From Thiosocius teredinicola (GTDB lineage: Bacteria; Pseudomonadota; Gammaproteobacteria; Chromatiales; Chromatiaceae): DNA of 64,000 bases. Under the pieces are notes generated by a model. That model saw nothing but the letters and a program-made list of their open reading frames with translations, was not told where the DNA came from and did no database searches. This document shows positions 51,390-60,298 of this stretch, one piece after another. The stretch spans positions 496,001 to 560,000 of the forward strand of contig NZ_CP019936.1 in NCBI RefSeq assembly GCF_002009425.1. The letters run 5' to 3'. The translations under genes were made by a program, and so were the position numbers. Every line of letters begins with the position of its first letter. Positions within the stretch are counted from its first letter, which is position 1.

Positions 51390-53732
51390 TCATCGCCGCA
51401 GCAGTCGGGCGGCTGCGATGGCGGCCTGCCCAAGTGAGATGCCGCCATCATTGCTCGGCACCTGCGAATGCGACATCAGCTTCAGTTCGTAGTGCGACAG
51501 GTAGTCGTGCAGCCGGGTGAACAGCGTGCGATTCTGAAAAACCCCGCCGGAGAGCGCCACGGTGTCCAGGTCCATCCGGTCGCACAGCGCGATGGCGAAC
51601 ATGCCGATACCCTTGGCCAGTCCGTTGTGGAATCGCGCACTGATGCGTTCGACGTCGACCCCGGCGCGCAGATCCGACAACAGGTCTTCCCAGAATGCCG
51701 TGAGTTCGAGTTTTTCTTCGGTGTGCGGGAATCGATAGGCGCCTTGTTCATCGGGCGCGCGACGTGCGGCGTTCTCCAGTGCGATTGCTGCCTGGCCTTC
51801 GTGGCTGATCAACTCGCGACACAGCCCGAGCGCGCCCGCGACCGCATCGAACAGGCGGCCCACGCCGCTGCTCAAGGGTGAATTCAGGCCGCGCTCTACC
51901 ATTTGCTCGAACACCGCCAGCGGCTTGCCGTCGCTGAGCCACTCGACGATCTCTACGTTGGGCCACAGGCTACAGACGCGCTGCCAGCCCACCTGGGTCG
52001 CGAGATGCGCCCAGGTATTGCGCCACGGCTCGAGCAGTGCCTTGGTGCCGCCGGGCAGTGGCACCGGTTGTTGGAATCCGGCCCGGCTGAAATCCAGGTA
52101 ATCGGCCTTCAGGAACTCGCCACCCCACAAGGTGCCGTCGGTTCCCATGCCGAGCCCGTCGAGGGCGATGCCCAGCACCGGACCGCCATCGAGCGGCCAG
52201 GCGTTGTCTGCCAGCACCGACGCGATGTGCGCATGATGATGTTGTACCTCGATCAGTTCGAGATTCTCACGTTCGGCAAGCGCCTGCCCGTAACGCGTCG
52301 AGCGGTAGTCCGGATGCAGGTCTACGGCAATCGCCTGCGGGGAATGCTGGAACAGCGACCGATACAGCGCCAGGCTGCGTTCCCAGGCGTCGCTGGTGCG
52401 AGCATCCTCAAGATCGCCAAGGTGCTGAGACAGCGTGGCATTACCGTCCTGCAGCAGACAGAAGGTGTTCTTGAGCTCACCGCCGAGCGCCAGCAGGGGC
52501 GGCGCCGCTTCGAATCCCTGTGGCATGGCGATCGGCGCTGGGGCGTAACCGCGCGCGCGGCGCAGAAAGCGCGGCCTGTCGAGGTCGACACGCACTACCG
52601 AATCATCGACCCGATTGACGATCTCGCGATCGTGCACCAGCCAGCAATCGGCGATCTCGCGCAGGCGATCGGATGCATCGGTGTTGTCGGTGCACTGGGG
52701 TTCGTCTGACAGGTTGCCGCTGGTCATAACCAACGGCATGCCCGGTTTGAACGCCTGCCAGTCGGCCAATAGCAGCTGGTGCAGCGGACTGTAGGGCAGC
52801 ATGAAACCGAGTTGTGTCTGGTCGGGGGCCAACGCGTGCGGCAGTTCAGGTGCATCTGCGCGGCGTTCGGCGAGCACTATTGGTGCGGCCGTGCTCGATA
52901 GCAGGGCTTTTTCGGTATCGTCCAACGCGACGAAACGCGCTGCCTGTTCGACCGAGGCGACCATCAGCGCGAACGGTTTGGCATCGCGGCGCTTGCGTTT
53001 GCGTAACTCGTCGACTGCCTCCGCCTGGCTCGCGTCGCACGCCAGATGAAATCCACCGATACCCTTGACTGCGACGATCTGGCCGGCGGCGAGACGCGCG
53101 GCAGCCGCGGCTATTGCGTCCTGAAAGGTGGTGCTGTCGGCGATCAGGCGGTGTTTGGCATCTTCCAACCACACCTGCGGACCGCATTCCGGGCAGGCAT
53201 TTGGTTGTGCATGAAAGCGGCGATCGGCCGGGTCGTCGTACTCGGCCTGGCAGGCAGGGCACTGCGTGAATACCGACATGCTGGTGTTGGCGCGGTCGTA
53301 GGGGATGCCCTTGACGATTGATAGGCGCGGCCCGCAATGCGTGCAATTGGTGAATGCATAACGGTAGCGGCGATCGTCGGGGGCGAACAGCTCTTGGCGA
53401 CAGGCCTCGCAGGTCGCCGCGTCCGCCACGATGCCGGTACGTGCCGCTGTTGCCTCGCTCGCCTGGATGCTAAAGCCGTCTTCTTCCGGCGCCGTATCGT
53501 CGATTGCGATGCGTTCGATCGAATCGATCCGCGCCAGCGGCGGACGTTCGCTGTGCAGCGCGTCGCAGAAGGCGTCTAGCGAGCCGTTCGGTCCCCAGGC
53601 GTTGACCAACACCCCTTCGCCGTCGTTGATGACGTTGCCGCGCAGGCCAAGCGCGTTCGCCACCCGCCAAACGGTTGGTCGAAACCCGACACCTTGTACC
53701 AAACCCCGCACGCGTATCCGCTCGCCACGCAT
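51390..53732 (-). CDS. hypF: Hydrogenase maturation carbamoyltransferase HypF
   Basis: Makes the CN ligands of the NiFe hydrogenase active site with HypE, from carbamoyl phosphate. All domains are present in 780 residues: acylphosphatase (RVRGLVQGVGFRPTVWR), two zinc fingers (CEACRQEL/CTHCGPR and CPACQAEY/CPECGPQ), YrdC-like (ARLAAGQIVAVKGIGGFHLACDA, in part GIGGFHLA), and the Kae1-like domain (EVQHHHAHIASVLAD, metal-binding His). No other hyp or hydrogenase structural gene is in the window. The nickel permease gene follows on the same strand after 94 bp. Confidence 0.95.
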   Translation of the reverse strand: MRGERIRVRGLVQGVGFRPTVWRVANALGLRGNVINDGEGVLVNAWGPNGSLDAFCDALHSERPPLARIDSIERIAIDDTAPEEDGFSIQASEATAARTGIVADAATCEACRQELFAPDDRRYRYAFTNCTHCGPRLSIVKGIPYDRANTSMSVFTQCPACQAEYDDPADRRFHAQPNACPECGPQVWLEDAKHRLIADSTTFQDAIAAAAARLAAGQIVAVKGIGGFHLACDASQAEAVDELRKRKRRDAKPFALMVASVEQAARFVALDDTEKALLSSTAAPIVLAERRADAPELPHALAPDQTQLGFMLPYSPLHQLLLADWQAFKPGMPLVMTSGNLSDEPQCTDNTDASDRLREIADCWLVHDREIVNRVDDSVVRVDLDRPRFLRRARGYAPAPIAMPQGFEAAPPLLALGGELKNTFCLLQDGNATLSQHLGDLEDARTSDAWERSLALYRSLFQHSPQAIAVDLHPDYRSTRYGQALAERENLELIEVQHHHAHIASVLADNAWPLDGGPVLGIALDGLGMGTDGTLWGGEFLKADYLDFSRAGFQQPVPLPGGTKALLEPWRNTWAHLATQVGWQRVCSLWPNVEIVEWLSDGKPLAVFEQMVERGLNSPLSSGVGRLFDAVAGALGLCRELISHEGQAAIALENAARRAPDEQGAYRFPHTEEKLELTAFWEDLLSDLRAGVDVERISARFHNGLAKGIGMFAIALCDRMDLDTVALSGGVFQNRTLFTRLHDYLSHYELKLMSHSQVPSNDGGISLGQAAIAAARLLRR

Positions 53733-53976
53733 ATCAATGGCGAGCCGAGTCTGGGGAAGGGGCGCGGAGCTGGGCGACGGGGCCGGGAGTCACGGGCCAT
53801 GTCATCGAATTTTGTCGCTCGGGGCACAGCTTATGCATCGATTTCACCGGTGAAGAGTAACTCACCTCAAGCTCATCGTTAATCGGACGACTATCCATCT
53901 AGTGTGGCCGTCAATGAACCGAATAGGCAAATTAAATAGCCACATCAAAAAAACGGGCTATGCTTGAGTTGAAGTT
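53733..53976. other. Spacer between hypF and the DsrC-like gene
   Basis: Non-coding by eye; it must hold divergent promoters. TATGCT near 53960 could be a -10 for the DsrC-like gene, without a good -35. The last part (from ~53880) is AT-rich. Confidence 0.4.
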
Positions 53977-54017
53977 TGGTGCGGCGCAGCATTTCCGGCG
54001 CTGGTCGCACCATTTTT
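53977..54017 (+). terminator. Terminator-like hairpin in the DsrC-like leader
   Basis: TGGTGCG pairs with CGCACCA, and an inner GCGC/GCGC pairing extends the stem; five T follow directly. It lies 36 bp before the start codon, so it is either an attenuator or ends a short upstream RNA. Confidence 0.55.
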
Positions 54018-54053
54018 CGTTAAACCATCAAGCCGGAAACCAGGAGAAGAGAG

Positions 54054-54398
54054 ATGTCAGTAGCAGTAACGACCCAGGGGCTCGGGGCCGGGGTCGCGTC
54101 ACTTCCGCTCGACGAATACGGTTTTTTGATCGAGCGTAAGTCGTGGAACCGCGCCATCGCGCAGCAATTGGCCGACCGTAACGGTCTGGGCCAGTTGGGC
54201 ACCACACAGTGGATGATCATTGATTACATTCGCGACAAGTATTTCCGCCTCGGCGCCTTGCCGCCGATGCGCAACATGTGCCGCAAGTTGGGTGTCAACC
54301 GTGACGCGGTGAAGAAGGCCTTCGGTAACTGCCGCCAGTTGTGGCAGATCGCCGGTCTGCCGAACCCGGGCGAAGAAGCGCTGACCTACATGGAGTAA
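54054..54398 (+). CDS. DsrC/TusE-family protein lacking both redox cysteines (RspA-like)
   Basis: 114 residues of the DsrC fold (DEYGFLIERKSWNRAIAQQLA, TTQWMIIDYIRDKYF, PPMRNMCRKLGVN, KKAFGNCRQLW). In DsrC the C-terminal arm ends with two Cys, CysB-x10-CysA, around IAGLPKPTGC. Here the equivalent positions are W97 and E108 (WQIAGLPNPGEE), so neither the DsrC trisulfide nor TusE persulfide chemistry is possible. Remaining cysteines are C76 and C93. It fits the cysteine-less, presumably regulatory branch of the family. CAGGAGAAGAG precedes the ATG. Confidence 0.85.
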   Translation: MSVAVTTQGLGAGVASLPLDEYGFLIERKSWNRAIAQQLADRNGLGQLGTTQWMIIDYIRDKYFRLGALPPMRNMCRKLGVNRDAVKKAFGNCRQLWQIAGLPNPGEEALTYME

Positions 54399-54448
54399 GG
54401 ACAGAGCGCCATTTCTTCGAACCCGAAAACTGATCGAGCATGCAACCG

Positions 54449-55732
54449 TTACTGAACGACCTGATCGATCAGCAGTTCAACGACGTCGGGCGGATTTGCG
54501 CTGTCGACGGCCACGTCGGCTGCCGCCAAATCGCCCGGCTGCGTCCCTGCCTGCCCGCTTTTCGAGATACGCGCGGAGATCTTCACGCGCTCGAATGACG
54601 ACAGCTTCATGGCCGGCATCATCGCCATGGCGTCGGTCAGCGTCACCTCCAGCGGCAACTCAGCAACCTGATGACGTGCCACCGCCAGTGGCATCGGCGG
54701 ACCTTTTTCCGCGCGCGCCAGAATGAACACGGTGTCGCCCGGTGCGGCCTTCTCGAGTAAGGCCGGTGCCAATGCGACCGCAACCTTCACCTTGGCGCCA
54801 CCCACGTCTTCCGTTTGCGCGGCTTGTGGAGCGGCGGCCGGCGCCTGCGCCATGATCGGCGGTAGCGCGGCCGGCGAGGCGGGGACTTCGCCGCCCGCCT
54901 CGGCGATGATCTGCCGGAGTTCGGCCTGCATCGACGGCTCATCGGCAAGCAGCGGGTAGGCGCGTTGCCAATAGTCGAGCGCCTTCGCGTTGTCGCCCTC
55001 GGAAGCCGCTGCGTTGCCCAGCAGCCAGAGTGCCGTGATGCTCTGCGGGTCGAGTTGCAGGGCCTTTTCCAGCAGCTCCTTGGCGCGCGGCGTTACCTGC
55101 CGGCCGTTCTGCATGGTCAGGGCATCGGCCAGCGACAACAGGCCGGCGCTCTCCTCAGGCAGTAGCTCCACGACACGTTCGAACGCCATCACCGCATCCG
55201 CGTAGTTCTGCAGGCGCATGTAGGTGCGACCGAGCAGGAACCAGCCTTGCGGATCGTCCGGCTGGGCCTCCATGCGCTCGCGCAGCTTGGTGACCAACTC
55301 GTCGATCGGCGGCATGTTCTGCTCGCCGCCATGACCTCCGGCGGTTTGCGCGACCGGCGCCTGGTCGATCAGTTGCGGTGAACCGATCTTGAAATACAGC
55401 GGCACGGCAACCAGCGGAATCAGCACCGCTGCGATGGCCAGCGCGGTCGTGCCTCCTGTAGCTTGCTGGTCGGCCGACGGATTGAGCTGCGTGTTCTCCA
55501 GGTCTTCGGCCAGCGCCAGTTCGAGGTCGTGCTTGGCTTGGGCGAACTCTTCGTCCGACAGTTCACCCGCGTCTTTCTGTTTGATCAGTTCGGCCAGGTG
55601 CTCGCGCGCGATCTCAACGTTGAAGCGCTCCGTGCTGTCGCTGCCAGCCTGGTGTTTGCGCAACAGTGTACGCGCAAGGACAGCCAAGGCCGCCAGGATC
55701 ATGGCGGCGGAGATAATCCAAAACAGGGTCAT
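54449..55732 (-). CDS. ccmI: Cytochrome c biogenesis protein CcmI
   Basis: 427 residues. Two N-terminal membrane segments (MTLFWIISAAMILAALAVLA and TALAIAAVLIPLVAVPLYF) flank a leucine-zipper-like loop (NVEIAREHLAELIKQKDAGELS, in part). The periplasmic part has TPR repeats (PQGWFLLGRTYMRLQNYADAV) that bind apocytochrome C-termini and hand them to CcmFH. Last gene of the ccm operon, overlapping ccmH by 4 bases. Confidence 0.9.
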   Translation of the reverse strand: MTLFWIISAAMILAALAVLARTLLRKHQAGSDSTERFNVEIAREHLAELIKQKDAGELSDEEFAQAKHDLELALAEDLENTQLNPSADQQATGGTTALAIAAVLIPLVAVPLYFKIGSPQLIDQAPVAQTAGGHGGEQNMPPIDELVTKLRERMEAQPDDPQGWFLLGRTYMRLQNYADAVMAFERVVELLPEESAGLLSLADALTMQNGRQVTPRAKELLEKALQLDPQSITALWLLGNAAASEGDNAKALDYWQRAYPLLADEPSMQAELRQIIAEAGGEVPASPAALPPIMAQAPAAAPQAAQTEDVGGAKVKVAVALAPALLEKAAPGDTVFILARAEKGPPMPLAVARHQVAELPLEVTLTDAMAMMPAMKLSSFERVKISARISKSGQAGTQPGDLAAADVAVDSANPPDVVELLIDQVVQ

Positions 55733-56199
55733 GGGGCTCTCTTGTCGTTATCGTCGTCAAGCAATGTCGCGGCGGTCTTGAGTGCGTCGGCGTTTACCGC
55801 GACGGCCTGCTGGGCACGGCGCTTCTGGATGGTGCGAATCAACAGCACCAGGCCGATCAGCAGGATCAGAAAGGGGCCGGCCCACAGCAGCAGGGTATTG
55901 CGGTTCAGTGGCGGTCGGTACAGCACGAACTCGCCGTAACGATCGACCATGAAATCCGCAATCTCTTTCTCGCTGTGGTCTTGTTTGACCATCTCGTAAG
56001 TCTTGCGGCGCAGGTCGACCGCCAACTCGGCGTTGGAGTCGGCGAGGTTTTGGTTCTGACAGACCAGGCAGCGCAGCTCCGCGATCAACTTGTTGTAGCG
56101 TGCCTCTTGCTCGGGGCTGTCGAAGTTATGCACCTCGACCCGCGCATGCGCGGCGAACGCCAGTGTCAGACCAAGCAGGCCGGCCAGCAAACGCTTCAC
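55729..56199 (-). CDS. ccmH: Cytochrome c biogenesis protein CcmH
   Basis: 156 residues: signal peptide, the redox motif LRCLVCQNQNL (C44, C47) that reduces the apocytochrome heme-binding cysteines, the family segment YGEFVLYRPPLN, and one C-terminal membrane segment. It is the short CcmH (CcmL-type), with the TPR part encoded separately as ccmI. Overlaps ccmG and ccmI by 4 bases each. Confidence 0.93.
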   Translation of the reverse strand: MKRLLAGLLGLTLAFAAHARVEVHNFDSPEQEARYNKLIAELRCLVCQNQNLADSNAELAVDLRRKTYEMVKQDHSEKEIADFMVDRYGEFVLYRPPLNRNTLLLWAGPFLILLIGLVLLIRTIQKRRAQQAVAVNADALKTAATLLDDDNDKRAP

Positions 56200-56744
56200 G
56201 ATCCGGCCTCCGACGGGTTGAACAGGGGTTTGAATTCGCTTTCCCAGATATCCGGCCGCATGGCACCGGCATGCTTCGCCCGGACCACACCATTGGCGTC
56301 AATCAGGAAGGTCTCGGGTGCGCCGTAGACGCCCCAATCGATGACCGCGTCACTGTGCGGGTCGAAACCGACCTTCAAGAAGGGATTGCCCAGGCGCGCC
56401 AGCATGGCCTTGGCCTCTTCGGCATCGTCGCGCCAGTTGATGCCGATGATCGGCACCTGCTCGTTCTTCGCCAGGTGCAGCAGGTAGTTGTGTTCTTTCC
56501 AGCATTCCGGGCACCAGGTACCCCAGACGTTGAGCAGCCACACCTTGCCGGCCATGTCGGCCGAGCGGACCTTCCCTTCCGGGGCATACAGGTCGGGCAG
56601 CTCGAACGTGGGCGCCGTGCGGCCGATGAACTGGGTGGGCACCTCGCGCGGGTTGTATTCACCCTCGTTCATCTGCTCCAACACGTACCAGAACAGGCCA
56701 CCGAGACCGAGAAAGATGACCAGCGGGATAACAGCTCGATTCAT
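56196..56744 (-). CDS. ccmG: Thioredoxin-like CcmG/DsbE
   Basis: 182 residues, membrane-anchored periplasmic thioredoxin that keeps the apocytochrome CxxCH thiols reduced. Active site WCPEC (C78, C81) in NVWGTWCPECW, cis-Pro in GVYGAPETFLID, and the acidic GINWRDD insertion typical of CcmG. The ATG at 56744 overlaps ccmF by 4 bases; upstream codons in frame belong to ccmF. Confidence 0.93.
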   Translation of the reverse strand: MNRAVIPLVIFLGLGGLFWYVLEQMNEGEYNPREVPTQFIGRTAPTFELPDLYAPEGKVRSADMAGKVWLLNVWGTWCPECWKEHNYLLHLAKNEQVPIIGINWRDDAEEAKAMLARLGNPFLKVGFDPHSDAVIDWGVYGAPETFLIDANGVVRAKHAGAMRPDIWESEFKPLFNPSEAGS

Positions 56745-58705
56745 GCGGTGGCCCCGGCCGCCGCACCGTCCGCTGCACGCGCTCGCTTGGCCAGCGCGCG
56801 GTAGCGTCGGTCGGTAGCCGCCAGCCCGCCGCCGATCGCCATGATCAGGCCGCCCAGCCACAGCCAGCGGACGAACGGCTTGTGGTAGATGCGCAGGCTC
56901 CAGGCACCCTTGCCGAGATCTTCACCCAGTGCGACGAACAGGTCGCGGGTAAGGCCGGGGTCGATGGCGGCCTCGGTCATCGGCATGGTCTGCACCAGGT
57001 AGATACGTTTTTCGGGGTGCATGCGGGCAACCAGTTCACCGTCTTTGCTTGCGGTGAGGTCGCCGCGATAGGCGGTGTAGTTCGGGCCCTTGGTGACCTC
57101 GACGCCGTGGAATTCGAATACGTGGCCGCCCATCTCGTAGCTTTCGCCGGGGGTCAGGCGGATATCTTTCTCGGTCGAGTACAGCGATGTCAGCGTGACA
57201 CCAACGATGAAAACGGCCAGGCCGATATGACCGAGCACCATGCCCCAGAAGCCGCGCGGGATGTGGCGCAGGTTCTTATGTGGACCCAGGCGATCGCGGA
57301 TGGCTACGATCGTCGATGCGGTCACCCAGATCGCCAAAACCATACCGGCCGCAGCGGCGATACTGAACGACGGCGTGAACACGAAGGGGTAGGCGATGCC
57401 GACCGCCAGCGCGACAACCAGCGGGATCCGCAGTTTCGGCCAGAGATGATTGAAGCTGTCGCGCTTCCAGCGCGCCAAGGCACCGACCCCGACAAGCGCC
57501 GCCAACGGTGCCGTCAGGGGAATGAATACGCTGTTGAAGTAGGGCGGTCCGACCGAGATCTTGCCGAGCTGCAGGGCGTCGACCAACAGCGGGTACAGCG
57601 TGCCGAGCAGAATGCTCGCCGCCGCGACCACCAGCAATACGTTGTTGACCAGTAGGCCGGTCTCGCGTGACAGCAGCTCGAAGCTGACCGAACTCTTGAT
57701 GTCGTTCGCCCGAATCGCGTACAGCAGCAGCGATGAACCGACGACCGCCACCAGGAACGCCAGGATGAACACGCCGCGTTCCGGGTCGGAGGCGAACGCG
57801 TGCACCGAGGTCAGTACGCCCGAGCGCACCAGGAAGGTACCGAGCAGGCTGAGCGAGAAGGCGAAGATCGCGAGCAGCACGGTCCAGGCCTTGAACGCGC
57901 CGCGTTTCTCGGTCACCGCCAGTGAGTGCATCAGCGCGGTGCCGACCAGCCACGGCATGAACGAGGCGTTCTCGACCGGATCCCAGAACCACCAGCCGCC
58001 CCAGCCCAGCTCGTAGTAGGCCCACCAGCTGCCCAGGGTGATGCCGAGCGTCAGGCACAGCCAGGCCAGATTCGTCCACGGACGTGACCAGCGTGCCCAA
58101 GCGGCATCCAGGCGGCCGCCGAGCATCGCGGCGATGGCGAATGCAAACGGAACGGCGAATCCGACATAGCCCATGTACAGCATCGGCGGATGGATGATCA
58201 GGCCGAAGTCCTGCAGCAGCGGGTTGAGGTCGCGACCGTCCGGCGGCGGCACGGCCAGTCGATCGAACGGGTTCGACGTCATCAGCATGAACAGCAGAAA
58301 ACCGACCGCGACCAGGCCGAGCACGCCCAACACGCGCGCGATCATCACCAGCGGAATACTGCGAGAGAATACGGTGACTGCGCCGGTCCACAGCGACAGG
58401 GTCAGCGCCCACAACAGCAACGAGCCCTCATGACCGCCCCACACGGCGGAAAACAGGTATTGCGTGGGCAATTGTGTATTCGAGTTCTGCGCGACATAGG
58501 CCACGCTGAAATCGTGGGTCAGAAAACTGTAGGTCAGCAGGCCGAAGGCGGCCGCCACGAACAACAGCTGCAGGCGCGCCGCGGGGATCGCGACCATCAT
58601 CCAGCTGGTGGTGCCGGTTTGGGCGCCGATCAGCGGGAAAACGGCTTGGATGACTGACAGTGCGAGCGCTATGAGCAGCGCGATCTGACCGAGTTCGGGG
58701 ATCAC
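56741..58705 (-). CDS. ccmF: Heme lyase subunit CcmF
   Basis: 654 residues, about 15 membrane segments. The tryptophan-rich WWD heme-handling motif is WGGWWFWDPVENASF, and conserved His are present (GGHEGS, GLIIHPPMLYMGY, WKLRI region). It attaches heme from holo-CcmE to apocytochrome together with CcmH and CcmI. The length is normal for gammaproteobacteria. The long C-terminal periplasmic part (SLYSTEKDIRLTPGE) is intact. Confidence 0.95.
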   Translation of the reverse strand: MIPELGQIALLIALALSVIQAVFPLIGAQTGTTSWMMVAIPAARLQLLFVAAAFGLLTYSFLTHDFSVAYVAQNSNTQLPTQYLFSAVWGGHEGSLLLWALTLSLWTGAVTVFSRSIPLVMIARVLGVLGLVAVGFLLFMLMTSNPFDRLAVPPPDGRDLNPLLQDFGLIIHPPMLYMGYVGFAVPFAFAIAAMLGGRLDAAWARWSRPWTNLAWLCLTLGITLGSWWAYYELGWGGWWFWDPVENASFMPWLVGTALMHSLAVTEKRGAFKAWTVLLAIFAFSLSLLGTFLVRSGVLTSVHAFASDPERGVFILAFLVAVVGSSLLLYAIRANDIKSSVSFELLSRETGLLVNNVLLVVAAASILLGTLYPLLVDALQLGKISVGPPYFNSVFIPLTAPLAALVGVGALARWKRDSFNHLWPKLRIPLVVALAVGIAYPFVFTPSFSIAAAAGMVLAIWVTASTIVAIRDRLGPHKNLRHIPRGFWGMVLGHIGLAVFIVGVTLTSLYSTEKDIRLTPGESYEMGGHVFEFHGVEVTKGPNYTAYRGDLTASKDGELVARMHPEKRIYLVQTMPMTEAAIDPGLTRDLFVALGEDLGKGAWSLRIYHKPFVRWLWLGGLIMAIGGGLAATDRRYRALAKRARAADGAAAGATA

Positions 58706-59160
58706 TGTACCTGGCCTCCGGGGTGGCGCTGATCCATCTTGCCGGCGGCCTCGACGGCGGCGGCGACTTCAGGCGGCATGTAGGTCTCGTCGTGCTTGGC
58801 GAGCACTTCCTCGGCGATGAAGACGTTGTCCGGTCCCATCTTGCCCTGTGCGATCACACCCTGACCTTCGGCGAACAGGTCCGGCAGGATGCCGCTGTAG
58901 GCGACGGCGACGCGTTTGGCGGTGTCGGTGACGACGAAGTTCACCGTCAGGTCGCCTTCCTCGCGTTGGACGCTGCCTGCTTCGACCAGACCGCCCAATC
59001 GAAACACGTGATCCGGCGGCACTTCGCCGGCGGCCACCTGGGTCGGTGAGAAGAAGTACGACATGTTGTCATTCAATGCCGACAGCACGAGCACAGTGGC
59101 AACACCCAGGGCGGCGAGCCCGGCGATGACGATAGCGAACCGCTTGTGTCTGGCTTTCAT
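58702..59160 (-). CDS. ccmE: Periplasmic heme chaperone CcmE
   Basis: 152 residues: N-terminal membrane anchor (FAIVIAGLAALGVATVLVLSAL), OB-fold domain (FRLGGLVEAGSVQRE, VAYSGILPDLFAEGQGVIAQG) and the heme-binding His in VLAKHDETYMPPE (H123), with the neighbouring Tyr127. It covalently binds heme delivered by CcmABCD. Overlaps ccmD and ccmF by 4 bases. Confidence 0.95.
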   Translation of the reverse strand: MKARHKRFAIVIAGLAALGVATVLVLSALNDNMSYFFSPTQVAAGEVPPDHVFRLGGLVEAGSVQREEGDLTVNFVVTDTAKRVAVAYSGILPDLFAEGQGVIAQGKMGPDNVFIAEEVLAKHDETYMPPEVAAAVEAAGKMDQRHPGGQVQ

Positions 59161-59324
59161 TGATTTACCTCTTTATCCAATCGTGCCATGCGGGCGATGC
59201 GCTTTCTGATCTGCCTCGAACGGCCGCGCAGCAGCAACGGTTCGGCGATCATCAACAGCGCGGTGACGCCGAACGAGCCCCACACGTACAGGGCGTGTTT
59301 GCCCATGTCCAGGTATTCCATCAT
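59157..59324 (-). CDS. ccmD: CcmD
   Basis: 55 residues, one membrane segment (ALYVWGSFGVTALLMIAEPLLL) and a basic tail (RGRSRQIRKRIARMARL), the CcmD pattern. It bridges CcmC and CcmE in heme release. The frame opens at 59351 inside ccmC; of the later starts, ATG 59324 (or 59321) directly after the ccmC stop is better. Confidence 0.85.
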   Translation of the reverse strand: MMEYLDMGKHALYVWGSFGVTALLMIAEPLLLRGRSRQIRKRIARMARLDKEVNQ

Positions 59325-59325
59325 C

Positions 59326-60075
59326 TCAGCGACCCTCGTTGACCAGTTCACGCACCCAGGTCGACGACCGTTCGCGCTCGAGAATAACGGTGCGCACGCG
59401 CGCCATGGCGACGGCGATGGAATAGGCCCAGAAGCCCAGTGTCATGATCAGCATTGCGGTCAGCATCGTGTCGTCCATCGTGCTTTCTTCATTCAGCTTG
59501 ATGGTCGAGCCCTGGTGCAGCGTGTTCCACCATTTCACCGAGAAATAGATGATCGGCACATTGACCACGCCGACCAGCAGCAGAATTCCGCTCGCCCGGT
59601 CGGCGCGCCGCGGATCGTCGATCGCCGAACGCAACGCCATGTAACCAAGATACAAAAACAGCAGGATAAGTTCCGACGTGATGCGCGCGTCCCACACCCA
59701 CCAGGTGCCCCACATGGGTTTGCCCCAGAACGAGCCGGTCCACAGCGAGAGAAACGCGAACATCGCGCCGGTCGGCGCGAGGGCCTGCGCCATCATCATC
59801 GACAGGCGGGTGTTGAACACCAGGCCCAGCGCGGCCCAGCCGGCCATGATCACGTAGATGAACATCGACATCCACGATGCCGGTACATGCACGAAGATGA
59901 TGCGGTAACCCTCGCCCTGCTTGTAGTCGGTCGGGGCGACGAAGAAGCTCATGTAGAGCCCGTAGCCGATCAGCGCGATGGCAATGATCGCGGCGACCCA
60001 GGAGATCTTGCCGGCGAGCGGGTAGAAGGTCGTCGGTGACGAAAATTTGAACCAGTTGATGAGTCGGGAAGACAT
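59326..60075 (-). CDS. ccmC: Heme-handling membrane protein CcmC
   Basis: 249 residues, six membrane segments, WWD motif WGTWWVWDARITSEL flanked by conserved His (VHVPASWMS; KWWNTLHQGS). It loads heme onto CcmE. A 223-bp spacer separates it from ccmB upstream, so it may have a promoter of its own. Confidence 0.95.
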   Translation of the reverse strand: MSSRLINWFKFSSPTTFYPLAGKISWVAAIIAIALIGYGLYMSFFVAPTDYKQGEGYRIIFVHVPASWMSMFIYVIMAGWAALGLVFNTRLSMMMAQALAPTGAMFAFLSLWTGSFWGKPMWGTWWVWDARITSELILLFLYLGYMALRSAIDDPRRADRASGILLLVGVVNVPIIYFSVKWWNTLHQGSTIKLNEESTMDDTMLTAMLIMTLGFWAYSIAVAMARVRTVILERERSSTWVRELVNEGR

Positions 60076-60298
60076 GATGCCTCGAAATCTTTATCTGCTC
60101 CCGGCTGACGGTCAGTGCGCTAGGTCACCGACCGGGTACTACCGGGGCCGTCTATTTTGCCCGAATTTCGTGCTCAGTCCTTGATCTGACAGGGATTGAG
60201 TGCCGAATCGGCCTGCTTGATGGCAGACGCGGCCCAGAGCCTACCGGACACACAAGACAGGCGCAAAACCCGATAGTTCGATCGCCATGCGCCCTGGC
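60076..60298. other. Gap inside the ccm operon between ccmB and ccmC
   Basis: 223 bp with no credible gene; a continuation of a shadow frame of ccmB ends here at 60174. Elsewhere in the operon genes overlap, so this gap stands out. Confidence 0.5.
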
